Assembly: GCF_937926365.1 (NCBI RefSeq)
Contig: NZ_CALAOH010000169.1
Span: forward strand, 25,195 to 89,194
Source of the DNA: an uncultured Azohydromonas sp.
Lineage (GTDB): Bacteria; Pseudomonadota; Gammaproteobacteria; Burkholderiales; Burkholderiaceae_C
Reading direction: 5' to 3'
Length of the DNA stretch: 64,000 nucleotides
Part shown: piece after piece, positions 8,911-16,529 of the stretch
Numbering within the stretch: the stretch's first letter is position 1
Layout: each line of letters begins with the position of its first letter
Made by a program: the position numbers and the translations under genes
The notes under the pieces: generated by a model
What the model saw: only the letters and a program-made list of their open reading frames with translations
Databases searched by the model: none
What the model was told of the DNA's origin: nothing

Positions 8911-8986
8911 TGGTGGCCAAGGGCGGAATCGAACCACCGACACGCGGATTTTCAATCCGCTGCTCTACCAACTGAGCTACTTGGCC
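8911..8986 (-). tRNA. tRNA-Phe (GAA)
   Basis: 76 nt with encoded CCA. The acceptor stem pairs GGCCAAG with CTTGGCC. The D-loop contains the AGCTCAGTTGGTAGAGC pattern. The seven-base anticodon loop TTGAAAA gives anticodon GAA (phenylalanine), and the T-loop reads GGTTCGATTCC. All stems are intact. It lies 96 bases downstream of ntrX on the same strand. No integrase or attachment-site duplication is seen beside it. Confidence 0.98.
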
Positions 8987-9082
8987 GTGAAGCTGCGCAT
9001 TCTATCAGTGCTTTCTGAAAGTTTGCAAGCTTTTTTGATGAATCTGCTTCTGGATCGTTTTTGACGCCGCTCCGGACCCCGG

Positions 9083-9760
9083 TCAGGCCCCGCCGCGCTT
9101 GTTGCGCGAGAGGTCCACGCCGAGCTGCTTGAGCTTGCGGTAGAGGTGCGTGCGCTCCAGGCCGGTCTTCTCGGCCACGCGGGTCATGGAGCCGTTCTCC
9201 TTGGCCAGGTGGAACTCGAAGTAGGTCTTCTCGAAGGCGTCGCGCGCCTCGCGCAGCGGGCGATCGAGCTCGAAGCTGAACTCGCTGCTGAGCGTGTTGC
9301 CCAAGTGGTTCAGCGCCGGTATCCCGAAGGCGACGCTGGTGCTGTCGGCCGCGGCGTCGTTGAAGCCCGGCGCCACGGCCGGGCCTGCGTTGGCTGTGGG
9401 CTTGGCCAGGCCCTGCTCCACCGCGCGCAGCAGCTTCTGCAGCGTGATGGGCTTTTCCAGGAAGGCCATCGCGCCAAAGCGTGTGGCCTCCACGGCGGTG
9501 TCGATGGTGCCGTGGCCGCTCATCATGATCACGGGCATGCTGAGCTGGCCGCTGCTGCCCCATTCCTTGAGCAGCGTGATGCCGTCCACGTCGGGCATCC
9601 AGATGTCCAGCAGCACGAGGTCGGGACGCATCCGCTCTCTGAACCCACGGGCCTGGGCGGCGTTTTCGGCCAGCTCCACCGTGTGCCCTTCGTCCGTCAG
9701 GATCTCCGACAGCAGGGCGCGGATGCCCAGTTCGTCGTCAACAACAAGGATGGTCGCCAT
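9083..9760 (-). CDS. ntrX: NtrX-like response regulator lacking the AAA+ domain
   Basis: 225 residues. The receiver domain (1-120) has acidic pocket VVDDE, phosphoacceptor Asp near 52 (LVLLDIWMPD), a Ser/Thr switch (MMSGHG) and Lys in LEKPI. A low-conservation linker follows, then a C-terminal Fis-type helix-turn-helix (EKTGLERTHLYRKLKQLG, about 195-215). NtrX of alphaproteobacteria is about 450 residues with a sigma-54-interacting AAA+ ATPase between these parts; that domain is absent here, without frameshift. The protein therefore cannot drive sigma-54 open-complex formation and probably binds DNA as a conventional regulator. It follows ntrY by 22 bases and is its expected partner. Confidence 0.88.
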   Translation of the reverse strand: MATILVVDDELGIRALLSEILTDEGHTVELAENAAQARGFRERMRPDLVLLDIWMPDVDGITLLKEWGSSGQLSMPVIMMSGHGTIDTAVEATRFGAMAFLEKPITLQKLLRAVEQGLAKPTANAGPAVAPGFNDAAADSTSVAFGIPALNHLGNTLSSEFSFELDRPLREARDAFEKTYFEFHLAKENGSMTRVAEKTGLERTHLYRKLKQLGVDLSRNKRGGA

Positions 9761-9782
9761 GGATGCTCGGTGCGCTCGGCCT

Positions 9783-12101
9783 TCAGGCGGCCGGCGGGAG
9801 AGGAGCCGATGCGGCCGCGGCAGGCACGGCGAGGGCAGCGGCGAGATTCGAAAATGATAGCGTCACTTGCGCCCCGGCCGCCGGGGCGTCCGGCGCCTCG
9901 CCGCCGCTGCGGTTGGCGATGCGCACGCGCGCGCCGTGCTCGTCGGCGATTTTCTTGACCACCGCCAGCCCCAGCCCCGTGCCCTTGCTCTTGGTCGTGA
10001 CGTAGGGCTCGAAGGCGCGCTTGAGCACCTTGTCGGCAAAGCCCGGCCCGTTGTCCAGGATGCGCAGCCGCACCCCGCGCGGCTGCCCTTGCTCGCCCGG
10101 CTGCACCTCGGTGTGCAACTGCACGCGGCCATCGGGCTTGTCGGCCACCGCGTCCAGCGCGTTCTGCAGCAGGTTGTGCACCACCTGACGCAGCTGCGTG
10201 GCGTCGCCCTGGATCCACGGCAGCCCCGGCGCGCAGTTCACCACCAGGCGGCCTTGCTCGATGGCGTGGCCGTAGAGGGCCAGCACCTCCGCCACCAGCG
10301 CGTTGAGGTCCAGCGGCGCCAGCCGCGCCGAGGGCAGCCGCGCGTAGTCGCGGAACTCGTTGACCAGCTGCTTCATCGCTTGCACCTGCGTCACGATGGT
10401 GCCCACCGCGCGCACCAGCAGCGCCTGGTCGTTGCCCTCCAGCTTGGCTTCGAGCCGGTGCTGCAGCCGCTCCGCCGAGAGCTGGATCGGCGTGAGCGGG
10501 TTCTTGATCTCGTGCGCCAGGCGCCGCGCCACCTCGGCCCAGGCCGCCGAGCGCTGCGCCGACACCACCTCCGAGATGTCGTCGAACACCACCAGACGCG
10601 CCTCCTGCGGCAGCGTGGCGCCGCGCACCAGCAGCGTCTGCACATCGGGCTGCTCGGGCCGGTCGGCGGCGGGGTCGCCGCGGCGCTCGAAGGCGTCCTG
10701 CCACTGCCCACGCTCGCCCGCTTCGGGGCTTTCGGCCAGCAGCTCGAAGCGCTGCCACAGCGTCTGCGCGAATTCCTCCAGCCCCGGCACCTCCTCCAGC
10801 CGCCGGCCGCGCCAGGCGTACAACGGGGCCTTGAGGATGCGCGTGGCGCCGGGGTTGACGGTGTCGATGCGGCGCTGCTCGTCGAACACGATCACGCCGG
10901 CGGTCATGTTGTCCAGGATGGTTTGCAGGTGCGTGCGCGCCCGCTGCAATTGCGTGACGCTGGCGTGCGCCTGCGCCCGCGCCTCGGCCAGCTGCTGGGT
11001 CATGTCGGCGAAGGAGCGCGTGAGGCCGCCGAGCTCGTCACGCGAGGCGAACACCGGCTTGGCGCGCAGGTCGCCCGCGGCCACCTGGCGCACGCCCTCG
11101 GCCAGCAGCAGCAGCGGCCGCGCGAGCTGCTGGCCCAGCGCCGCGGCCAGCAGCACCGCCCCGAACACCGACAGGATCAGCGTCAGCGTGAGCGTGCCGA
11201 TGTACATGCGCCGCAGGCCCTCGCGCGCCAGCGCGCGCTGCTGGTACTCGCGGTAGGCGGCCTGCACCGCCAGCGCCTGCGCCGTGAGGTTGGGCGGCAG
11301 CGCGCGCACGGCCAGCAGGTAGCGGTCCTCGCCGGCCAGGGTGATGTCGGGGCGCGGCACGGGCGCCAGCGCCCGCACCAGCGCCGGCGGCGCCCCGCCG
11401 GCAGCGGCGGCGTTCTCGTCGTCCAGGCCCTCGATGTGGCTGGCCACCCGCCCGCCACGCGCCTGGCGCAGCAGCGTCGGCGAGGGACGCACCGGCGCGA
11501 TGGCCTGGGCGCTGCCGCCCGCGCTCAGCAGCACCTGGCCGGAGGCGCCCACCAGCGACACGGTCTGCGCCGAGAGCTGCTCGCGCACGCGCTCCAGCAC
11601 CAGCGCCATGGGCACGCCGGGCGTGTCGGCAAGGTGGTCGGCGGCGAATTGCGTCTTGGCCGCGAGGTCGGCCTGCTGCGCGTCCAACGTGCTGCGTCCC
11701 AGCGCCAGGCCGGCGTTGAGCGCGCTCTCCACGCGCGCATCGAACCAGATCTCGATGCTGCGCGTGACGAACTGGTAGCTCACGGTGTAGACCAGCGCCC
11801 CCGGCACCACGCCCACCAGCGCGAAGATGCCCGCGAGCTTGAGCAGCAGCCGGCTGCCGAACTTGCCGCGGCGCACGCGCAGCGCCAGCCGCCCGGCGGC
11901 CACCAGGATCGTCACCGTCAGCAGCGTGAGCACGGCCAGGTTGGCGCCGAAGAGCAGGCCCCAGTGGCGTTCGTAGAAGCCGTCCGGATCCTGCGCGCCG
12001 CCGCCGGTGGACAGCGACAGCACGAAGCCCACCACCAACGCCACGCCCGTGAGCGCCACCAGCCCCACCAGCACGCTCGTGCGCCGGCCCTTGCTGCTCA
12101 T
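9783..12101 (-). CDS. ntrY: NtrY-like membrane sensor histidine kinase
   Basis: 772 residues. ATG at 12101 has a GAGG ribosome site. Hydrophobic segments lie near 10-30, 45-70 and 80-110, a periplasmic domain follows, and another membrane helix (about 300-325) leads into a HAMP domain (LARPLLLLAEGVRQVAAGDL). A PAS domain comes next, then the phosphoacceptor His in HEIKNPLTPIQLSAERL and the ATPase N and G boxes (LLQNALDAV, DNGPGF, KGTGLGLAVVKK). This is the NtrY arrangement. The family is linked to nitrogen and redox or envelope sensing, but the signal is unknown. It sits in the conserved rsmB-DUF4390-ntrY-ntrX order, separated from DUF4390 by a 488-base spacer with repeats. Confidence 0.92.
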   Translation of the reverse strand: MSSKGRRTSVLVGLVALTGVALVVGFVLSLSTGGGAQDPDGFYERHWGLLFGANLAVLTLLTVTILVAAGRLALRVRRGKFGSRLLLKLAGIFALVGVVPGALVYTVSYQFVTRSIEIWFDARVESALNAGLALGRSTLDAQQADLAAKTQFAADHLADTPGVPMALVLERVREQLSAQTVSLVGASGQVLLSAGGSAQAIAPVRPSPTLLRQARGGRVASHIEGLDDENAAAAGGAPPALVRALAPVPRPDITLAGEDRYLLAVRALPPNLTAQALAVQAAYREYQQRALAREGLRRMYIGTLTLTLILSVFGAVLLAAALGQQLARPLLLLAEGVRQVAAGDLRAKPVFASRDELGGLTRSFADMTQQLAEARAQAHASVTQLQRARTHLQTILDNMTAGVIVFDEQRRIDTVNPGATRILKAPLYAWRGRRLEEVPGLEEFAQTLWQRFELLAESPEAGERGQWQDAFERRGDPAADRPEQPDVQTLLVRGATLPQEARLVVFDDISEVVSAQRSAAWAEVARRLAHEIKNPLTPIQLSAERLQHRLEAKLEGNDQALLVRAVGTIVTQVQAMKQLVNEFRDYARLPSARLAPLDLNALVAEVLALYGHAIEQGRLVVNCAPGLPWIQGDATQLRQVVHNLLQNALDAVADKPDGRVQLHTEVQPGEQGQPRGVRLRILDNGPGFADKVLKRAFEPYVTTKSKGTGLGLAVVKKIADEHGARVRIANRSGGEAPDAPAAGAQVTLSFSNLAAALAVPAAAASAPLPPAA

Positions 12102-12266
12102 GTCAGTTCCTCGTTCCGCTGTGTGTGCGCTGCGGCAGCGCAAGCCGCCGCCTGCGCTCCGCCAGCACGTTGCGCGCCTTGATGGGCCGGGCTCGGGAAG
12201 GCACCGTGCGGTGCGGGGCCAAGGGGTTGCTCCGCCTGCCGTAAGCCGAGCCGCTTCGCACCCTGG

Positions 12267-12300
12267 TTCGTCACTCCCGCGCAGGCGGGAGTCCAGGCGG
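12267..12300 (+). repeat. REP-like palindromic repeat, copy 1
   Basis: The core is ACTCCCGC, GCAG, GCGGGAGT (12273-12292), a perfect 8-bp stem, flanked by TTCGTC on the left and CCAGGCGG on the right. It resembles the dispersed tcgtcattcccgcgaaggcgggaatccagg repeats common in many proteobacteria. Confidence 0.75.
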
Positions 12301-12387
12301 CCCTTAAGCCGCCGCAAGCAGATCGGGTTGAACGCCGCAGCTTGAATCCCGGTTCGCGGCACCTAGGCTTCGGGCTGACGTGGGGCC

Positions 12388-12420
12388 ACCTGGATTCCCG
12401 CCTTCGCGGGAATGACGAAG
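12388..12420 (-). repeat. REP-like palindromic repeat, copy 2 (inverted)
   Basis: The core is ATTCCCGC, CTTC, GCGGGAAT (12394-12413), a perfect 8-bp stem. The flanks are CACCTGG and GACGAAG, that is copy 1 in the opposite orientation. This copy is closest to the usual consensus. Confidence 0.78.
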
Positions 12421-12484
12421 TAGAGGGGCGGCCACCCGTGCTTCGTCCTGCGCCAACGCTTCGCCTTTCCCCGGACAGCACTGC

Positions 12485-12503
12485 GCCTGCGCGGGGATGA
12501 CGA
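12485..12503 (-). repeat. REP-like repeat, copy 3 (degenerate half)
   Basis: GCCTGCGCGGGGATGACGA keeps the right half and flank of the repeat in the same orientation as copy 2. The left arm has lost its pairing. Confidence 0.55.
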
Positions 12504-12589
12504 GTCAGGGTGCGGTGCGCCTCAGCCACCGGGAAGCCGTGGGCCCGTGCCGATCGAGCAATCCTCAAGGCCCGCCTCCCGCAGCCGCC

Positions 12590-13195
12590 TCACTCCGGCC
12601 GCAGCGTGCGCTCGATGCCCAGCACCCAGTCGGCCTGGTTGCCGATGCCCAGCTGCATCGGGCGCGGCAGCTGCGAGGTGTCCAGCCGCCAGCTCCACTC
12701 GACGTAGTAGCGCTGCTCGTCGGGGTCGAGCTGTGTGGCTTCGGCGATGCGCCAGCGCGCGATGCGCGTCATCGACGCCAGCGCCTCGGCCAGCGTGGCG
12801 TAGCTCGTGTGCAGCGCGCCCAGGCTCACGCGGTAGTTCTCCGTCAGCGGCTGGTACGACAGCCGCCACTGCCGCGACTGGCGCGCCACGCGCTCGTCGC
12901 GCCAGTACCAGCGCGGCCGGTACACGGTGGCCTCGGTCTCGAAGTACAGCGGCACGCCGCGCGACAGCGCGTCTTCCACCGCGCGCGGCAACACCACGCG
13001 CAGCGCGAAATCCAGCACCAATCCGCCATCCTGCCGCCGCACGGCCAGCTCCTGCTGCTCCAGCGCGCCCGCGCGAGCGGGCGCCAGGAACAGCGCCGGC
13101 AGGAGCGCGAACAGCAGCGCCCAGCGTCCGAGCGCCGCGCGGAACCAGCTGAGTGACGGAAGAGCGGCGGCGACACGGATCGGGGTCTGGATCAA
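12590..13195 (-). CDS. DUF4390 exported protein
   Basis: 201 residues. A hydrophobic signal segment (about 22-43, ending near ARAGALEQ) is followed by a mature domain with FALRVVLPRAVEDALSRGVP and WRLDTSQLPRPMQLG, the DUF4390 pattern. Function is unknown; its conserved place between rsmB and ntrYX suggests an envelope role tied to the NtrYX signal. The only usable start is TTG at 13195, which overlaps the rsmB stop as TTGA; no ATG or GTG occurs in the next 30 codons. Translation therefore probably depends on coupling to rsmB. Confidence 0.85.
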   Translation of the reverse strand: MIQTPIRVAAALPSLSWFRAALGRWALLFALLPALFLAPARAGALEQQELAVRRQDGGLVLDFALRVVLPRAVEDALSRGVPLYFETEATVYRPRWYWRDERVARQSRQWRLSYQPLTENYRVSLGALHTSYATLAEALASMTRIARWRIAEATQLDPDEQRYYVEWSWRLDTSQLPRPMQLGIGNQADWVLGIERTLRPE

Positions 13196-14511
13196 GGCTT
13201 GTGCAGCAGCGCGTAAAAGAAACCGTCCCCGGGCGGGACGTCGGACGGGGCATTGTCAGCCAGGGGCAGCAGGTGCCCGGGGGACGCCGCGTCCAGGCGT
13301 GCAGCACTCACGCCCTGGCGTTGCAAAAACGCATCGACCTGCCGCTGGCCCTCGGCCTTGAAGAGGGAGCAGGTGGCATACACCAGCCGCCCGCCGGGCT
13401 TGAGCAGCGGCCACAGCGCGTCCAGCAACTCGGCCTGCGTGCGGGCCAACTGCTGGATGTCGGCCGGGCGGCGCAGCCAGCGGATGTCCGGATGCCGGCG
13501 CACCACGCCGGAGCCGCTGCAGGGCGCGTCGAGCAGGATGGCGTCGAAGGGCCGGCCGTCGTGCCAGTCGGCGACGCGGCGCCCGTCGGCCGCCTTGAGC
13601 TCGGCGCGGGCGCCGATGCGCTGCAACGTCTCGCCCACGCGCGCCAGGCGCTGCGGGTCGGCATCCAGCGCCAGCAGGTCCAGGTCGGCCAGCTCCAGCA
13701 GGTGCGCCGTCTTGCCGCCGGGAGCGGCGCAGGCGTCGAGCACGCGCGCGCCCGCGGGCAGCGGCGCGCAGCCGGGCACGTCCAGGCCCAGCAGCAGCGG
13801 CGCGGCGCGCTGGGCCGAGAGGTCCTGCACCGACACGTCCCCGTCGGCGAAGCCGGGGAGTTGCGTCACCGCCACCGGCTGCTCCAGCACCACCGCGTGG
13901 GCGCCGATGGCACGGGCGGACAGACCCTGCTCCGCCAGGCGCCGCACGTAGCCGGCGGCGTCGCCGCGGCGGGCGTTGACACGCAGCGTCATGGGCGGGC
14001 GCTCGTTGGCGGCCTGCAGCAGCGCCCCCCACTGATCGGGCCAGTCCTGCTTCACCTGGGCGATCCACCAGGCGGGATGGTTGTGCGCCGCCACCGGGTC
14101 GCGCTGCTGCAGCGCCGGCACGAGTTGCTCGCGCTCGCGCAGGAAGCGGCGCAGTACGGCGTTGACGAAGCCGGCGGCCTGCGGGCTGCGCTTGCGCACC
14201 GCCTTGACGGCCTGGTCCACCAGCACGTGCGGCGCGTAGACCTCGGGCGGCCACAGCAGGGCCAGGGCGGTGGTGAGCAGCGCATCGACCTCGGCCGGTG
14301 GCGTCTTGGGCGCCAGGCGCGCGCGGGTCGCGTTGGCCGCGCCCAGGCGGCGCAGGGTTTCGAAGCTCAGCGCCTGGGTGCCGGCGCGGGCCTCGGCCGG
14401 CACGGTGGTGAGCACGTCGGTGAGGGAGCGGCCGGCGCGCACCGCGGCCAGCGCCTCGGCCGCGTGGCCCAGCAGCCGCGCCAGCGGTAGGGAGGAGGGA
14501 GAGGACGACAT
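13192..14511 (-). CDS. rsmB: 16S rRNA (cytosine-967-C5)-methyltransferase RsmB
   Basis: 439 residues, normal for RsmB/Sun. The N-terminal NusB-like RNA-binding domain (1-150; VLVDQAVKAVRKRSPQAAGFVN) precedes a SAM methyltransferase with DACAAPGGKTAHLLEL (motif I), DAPCSGSGVVRRHP (motif IV cysteine) and VYATCSLFKAEG (motif VI catalytic cysteine). It methylates C967 of 16S rRNA in the cytoplasm. It is first gene of the leftward operon and overlaps the next gene by four bases. TATAGA lies 13-18 bases upstream of the start and could be a -10 element, without an obvious -35. Confidence 0.96.
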   Translation of the reverse strand: MSSSPSSLPLARLLGHAAEALAAVRAGRSLTDVLTTVPAEARAGTQALSFETLRRLGAANATRARLAPKTPPAEVDALLTTALALLWPPEVYAPHVLVDQAVKAVRKRSPQAAGFVNAVLRRFLREREQLVPALQQRDPVAAHNHPAWWIAQVKQDWPDQWGALLQAANERPPMTLRVNARRGDAAGYVRRLAEQGLSARAIGAHAVVLEQPVAVTQLPGFADGDVSVQDLSAQRAAPLLLGLDVPGCAPLPAGARVLDACAAPGGKTAHLLELADLDLLALDADPQRLARVGETLQRIGARAELKAADGRRVADWHDGRPFDAILLDAPCSGSGVVRRHPDIRWLRRPADIQQLARTQAELLDALWPLLKPGGRLVYATCSLFKAEGQRQVDAFLQRQGVSAARLDAASPGHLLPLADNAPSDVPPGDGFFYALLHKP

Positions 14512-14709
14512 GGGGGGCGCAGTCTATAGACCCGTGCGCGCGCGCCCGGCGGCGGGGAGAAGAGCAAGGAAGGGCAAGCCGGGCAACCCGTTCGCCTTGA
14601 GCCCGAACGGATGGGTAGGTGCCTGCGGCGCCGGTGGGCCCGCGCCAGCAGCCTCATGCTTGACGGACGACAATCCCCCGATTGCGAGCCCGCAACGACT
14701 CCCGAACCG

Positions 14710-15426
14710 ATGAATACCAAACTGCCCGTCGAGGAAGCGCTGGTGGCCAGCGCCTCCGAGCGCATCCGCCAGCGCCTGGAGCGTGCCGGCCGCCGCTTCC
14801 ATGCCAACGACAACATTTCCGCCTTCATCCGCGAAGGTGAAATCGACGAGATCAAGGCCGAAGTCGAATCGCACTTGAAGCAGGTGCTGCGCGCGCTGGT
14901 GATCGACACCGACAGCGACCACAACACCAACGACACCGCGCAGCGCGTGGCCAAGATGTTCGTGGACGAGGTGTTTCGCGGCCGCTACGTGCCGGTGCCC
15001 AAGGTGACGGAATTTCCGAATGCCGAGCGGCTGAACGAATTGATGATCGTCGGCCCGATCAAGGTGCGCAGCGCCTGCTCGCACCACCTGTGCCCGATCC
15101 TGGGCCGGGTGTGGGTGGGCATCCTGCCCAACGAGCATTCCAATCTGATCGGCCTGTCCAAATACGCGCGGCTGTGCGAATGGATCATGAGCCGCCCGCA
15201 GATCCAGGAAGAGGCCGTGACCATGCTGGCCAACGAGCTGCAGGAGCGGGTGAAGCCCGATGGCCTGGCGCTGGTGATGGAGGCGGACCATTTCTGCATG
15301 CACTGGCGCGGCGTGAAGGACGACGAGTCCGTGATGACCAACTCGGTGATGCGCGGCGCCTTCCTGAAGGACGCGAGCCTGCGGCGCGAATTCCTGTCCC
15401 TGCTGAGCCGCAAGAACGGTTTTTGA
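14710..15426 (+). CDS. folE: GTP cyclohydrolase I (FolE)
   Basis: 238 residues from ATG at 14710. It converts GTP to dihydroneopterin triphosphate, the first step of tetrahydrofolate synthesis, as a toroidal cytosolic homodecamer. The zinc and active-site segment reads RSACSHHLCPI, followed by VGILPNEHSNLIGLSKYARL. The second zinc cysteine lies in ADHFCMHWRGVK. TNSVMRGAFL near the C-terminus is also typical. The CEHH of many FolE proteins reads CSHH here, a tolerated change next to the zinc ligands. An upstream in-frame extension is rejected because it is low-complexity. The BLUF gene follows 50 bases later. Confidence 0.95.
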   Translation: MNTKLPVEEALVASASERIRQRLERAGRRFHANDNISAFIREGEIDEIKAEVESHLKQVLRALVIDTDSDHNTNDTAQRVAKMFVDEVFRGRYVPVPKVTEFPNAERLNELMIVGPIKVRSACSHHLCPILGRVWVGILPNEHSNLIGLSKYARLCEWIMSRPQIQEEAVTMLANELQERVKPDGLALVMEADHFCMHWRGVKDDESVMTNSVMRGAFLKDASLRREFLSLLSRKNGF

Positions 15427-15476
15427 GCCCTGCCCTAGCCTTGCTTCGAACCGCTTTCTGAGACCGGAGAGAGCCC

Positions 15477-15902
15477 ATGCTGGTACGCCTGATGTACGTG
15501 AGCCGCGCGCGGGAAAACATGAGCGCGGAGGAGGTGCAAGCCATCGTGCGCGAGTCCAAGGCACGCAACCCGGCGACGGGCATCACGGGCGTGCTGTGCT
15601 GCACGGGCAACGGCCTGTTCGTGCAGGTGCTCGAAGGCGGCCGCGCGGCGGTGAACCGGCTCTACAACCGCATCGTGGCCGACCCGCGCCACCATGACGT
15701 GCAGATCCTGGCCTACGAGGAAACCACCGAGCGGCGCTTCACCGGCTGGTCCATGGGCCAGGTGAACCTGGCGCGGCTGAACCCCTCGCTGCTGCTCAAA
15801 TATTCGGAAACCGCGGCGCTGGATCCTTATTCGATGTCGGGGAAGGTCGTACTCGCCTTGTTTGAGGAACTGGCTTGTACGGCGGCGGTAGTGGGGCCGT
15901 GA
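15477..15902 (+). CDS. BLUF-domain blue-light sensor, short single-domain form
   Basis: 141 residues. The BLUF domain covers residues 1-95 and keeps the flavin-switch residues Tyr7 (RLMYVSRA), Asn31 (NPATGITGVL), Gln50 (FVQVLEGG), Trp91 and Met93 (FTGWSMGQ), spaced as in AppA. The 45-residue tail has no recognisable output domain, so it is a short BLUF protein expected to signal by protein-protein contact. The start has GGAGAGAGCCC before ATG. It lies 50 bases after folE. The tail uses noticeably more A/T than its neighbours. Light sensing is inferred from family knowledge; the partner is unknown. Confidence 0.92.
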   Translation: MLVRLMYVSRARENMSAEEVQAIVRESKARNPATGITGVLCCTGNGLFVQVLEGGRAAVNRLYNRIVADPRHHDVQILAYEETTERRFTGWSMGQVNLARLNPSLLLKYSETAALDPYSMSGKVVLALFEELACTAAVVGP

Positions 15903-16066
15903 GCTGAACCGGTCTTGGCGCTGGAGCAGTCAGGCCCCGGGTTCTTTCCCTCGCGATGCCCCCAGACAGAGGGCTTGCCCCTTGAGCAAGCTGGCGCGGA
16001 GTGCTGCAAGACATCTCCGAAAGTGTTTGACTTTCACCCGTCGTAACAGGTTTCGGAGGGTGGAAG

Positions 16067-16483
16067 ATGTCGATGTCCGACCCAACCCGCCGCGCCTTCG
16101 TCAGGCGTGGCATCTATGTGGCGCCGGCCATCCTGACGCTGGCCGCATCCCCGCAGTTCGCCAAGGCAGGTTCGTACAAGCCTCCGGCCGAGGTGCAACC
16201 GCCCATCCCCATCCCGCCCCGGGCTGACAGGACAGCTGCGCCACCACAGGCGCCTTCGTCCTGGTCAGCCTCGTCGTTCGAATCCCCTGAGCCGCTGCCG
16301 CCGTCCAGGCGTTCGACACGCCGCCAGGACGCCACTGGCGACAGTCCGGCGTCCGACGCCGGCATTCCCTGGACGCCGGCCGCCACTCTTCCGCAGCCCC
16401 CTGCCGCGTCGCGTTTGCCTGCCGATCTACGGGTCACCGAGATCGCTCCAGGTCCACTGTGGTGTGTCGATCCCAAGCTCTGA
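16067..16483 (+). CDS. Small proline-rich protein with Tat-type signal
   Basis: 138 residues; family not recognised. The start is supported by GGAGGG seven bases before ATG. The N-terminus reads TRRAFVRRGIYVAPAILTLA, a twin-arginine followed by a hydrophobic stretch and a possible cleavage after QFAKAG (about residue 35). The remainder is rich in Pro, Ser and Ala without domains and ends APGPLWCVDPKL with the only cysteine. The leader resembles those of small exported hypothetical proteins in Burkholderiales. Cofactor binding before export is possible but not shown. It converges on the flavoprotein gene. Confidence 0.65.
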   Translation: MSMSDPTRRAFVRRGIYVAPAILTLAASPQFAKAGSYKPPAEVQPPIPIPPRADRTAAPPQAPSSWSASSFESPEPLPPSRRSTRRQDATGDSPASDAGIPWTPAATLPQPPAASRLPADLRVTEIAPGPLWCVDPKL

Positions 16484-16529
16484 GCTGCGGCTTGCGCAGC
16501 GTGGCGGTTCACACAACGGCCCGGCTGCG

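Larger units (their letters stand above)
12102..12589. other. Gene-free spacer between DUF4390 gene and ntrY
   Basis: 488 bases inside an otherwise tight leftward operon. No convincing gene is present. It holds three copies of a GC-rich palindromic repeat (12267-12300, 12388-12420, 12485-12503) in mixed orientation, which explains much of the extra length. The ntrY ribosome site lies at its left end. A promoter for ntrY could lie here, but no clear -35/-10 pair was found. Confidence 0.6.

Noticed and set aside
8911..8986. tRNA-Phe as an integration site for a mobile element
   Set aside because: No integrase, no duplicated tRNA 3' end and no composition change on either side.
12102..12589. 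CRISPR array, suggested by repeated palindromes
   Set aside because: Copies are in mixed orientation, differ in sequence, have irregular spacing and no cas genes; they fit REP-like repeats.
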